A stretch of 5,608 nucleotides of DNA from an uncultured Treponema sp. GTDB taxonomy: Bacteria > Spirochaetota > Spirochaetia > Treponematales > Treponemataceae. The stretch's first letter is position 1; every line of letters begins with the position of its first letter. Location of the stretch: NCBI GenBank assembly GCA_947165795.1, contig CAMVBP010000132.1, forward strand, positions 1-5,608, read 5' to 3'. The notes under the pieces were generated by a model that saw only the letters and a list, made by a program, of their open reading frames with translations, was not told the origin of the DNA and did not search any database. Below, piece after piece: positions 5,363 to 5,608 of this stretch. The translations under genes were made by a program, and so were the position numbers.

Positions 5363-5476
5363 AATGGCGTTCCCCCGCAGCGACTTTGCCGCTGCGGGGT
5401 CGCTACGTCCACACTTCGCTGGCGCTCACCGACCTTCGGTCGGCTGCTTCGCAGGTGTTCCCATCGCTAACGCATT
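5363..5476. repeat. REP-like GC-rich multi-hairpin element, about 114 bp
   Basis: The ends AATGGCGTT (5363-5371) and AACGCATT (5469-5476) are inverted repeats differing by one base. Inside lie a perfect ten-base-pair stem, CCCCGCAGCG (5373-5382) with CGCTGCGGGG (5390-5399), then CCGACC-TTC-GGTCGG (5429-5443), then CTGC-TTC-GCAG (5444-5454). CACC (5427-5430) and GGTG (5454-5457) could bracket the last two. AGCGAC (5379-5384) can pair instead with GTCGCT (5399-5404). GTTCCC appears near both ends (about 5369-5375 and 5457-5462) as a direct repeat. GC content is far above the surroundings and no ORF is present. It resembles dispersed REP/BIME-type elements; copy number cannot be judged from one window. 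Confidence 0.6.
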
Positions 5477-5484
5477 CCTAAAAC

Positions 5485-5608
5485 ATGATTTTTGCAGACA
5501 CATTTTACAAAACTCTTTTCGGCACAAAAACCTATAAAATTTCTCTCGACGCAGGCTGTACGTGTCCAACGCGGGATGGAACATTAGGAACAGGTGGCTG
5601 CATTTTTT
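5485..5608 (+). CDS. N-terminus of a YhcC/TIGR01212-type radical SAM protein (cut by window end)
   Basis: Only the first 41 codons are present. The segment YKISLDAGCTCPTRDGTLGT (17-36) followed by GGCIF is the characteristic opening of the TIGR01212 (YhcC) radical SAM family, which usually reads GG-F-x-CPNRDG...GGC-x-FC. Cys27 and Cys39 match the first two iron-sulfur ligands. The window stops one base into the next codon, which begins with T and is expected to be the third cysteine. Cys25 is an additional cysteine two residues before the first ligand. The ATG at 5485 is the only reasonable start because an in-frame TAA lies at 5479-5481. There is no clear Shine-Dalgarno sequence, and the REP-like element ends eight bases upstream. 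The biochemical role of the family is not firmly known. Confidence 0.85.
   Translation, partial: MIFADTFYKTLFGTKTYKISLDAGCTCPTRDGTLGTGGCIF

Noticed and set aside
5401..5460. Cloverleaf-like fold reminiscent of a tRNA
   Set aside because: There is no T-loop GTTCRA motif, no acceptor stem and no CCA; the stems fit a REP-like repeat better.

Overview
The window looks like chromosomal DNA of a low-GC spirochaete, most likely a host-associated Treponema. This rests on the resemblance of the encoded proteins, the AT-rich spacers and the style of the hairpin-rich intergenic repeats. It is inference from memory, not from a search. It holds seven protein-coding genes (the last cut by the window end) and three spacers that carry most of the unexplained structure.

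Region 1 (70-1775, + strand) is a tight two-gene unit. folD (methylene-tetrahydrofolate dehydrogenase/cyclohydrolase) is followed after 2 bases by folE2 (type IB GTP cyclohydrolase). FolE2 makes the pterin precursor that feeds folate and/or queuosine synthesis; FolD interconverts one-carbon forms of the finished cofactor.

Region 2 (1776-2145) is a 370-base spacer between convergent genes, and it is not empty. It has AT-rich direct repeats next to folE2, a near-consensus leftward promoter (TTGACA, 17-base spacer, TATTAT) with helically phased A-tracts upstream and no gene to serve, a long imperfect hairpin bounded by TTTAGACA/TGTCTAAA, and a second compact hairpin.

Region 3 (2146-4249, - strand) is a three-gene operon read in the order lemA, a membrane TPM-domain protein, then a secreted and membrane-anchored YgcG-type TPM protein with a Gly/Ser/His-rich tail. 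The genes lie 11 bases apart and then overlap by 10 bases, each with a good ribosome binding site. LemA and TPM/YgcG proteins are recurrent neighbours in bacteria and act at the envelope, but their biochemical role is poorly known.

Region 4 (4250-4658) separates the divergent lemA and adk genes. It contains a 229-base MITE-like palindromic element with 22-base perfect terminal inverted repeats and several nested inverted repeats, flanked by the presumed promoters of both genes.

Region 5 (4659-5608, + strand) has adk (adenylate kinase with a four-cysteine zinc-type LID), a multi-hairpin GC-rich spacer (terminator-like stem plus a REP-like element), and the first 41 codons of a YhcC/TIGR01212-type radical SAM protein.

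No complete unknown system is visible. The best candidates for undescribed biology are the orphan promoter at 1937-1994, the MITE-like element at 4360-4588, the REP-like element at 5363-5476, and the LemA-TPM-TPM operon.
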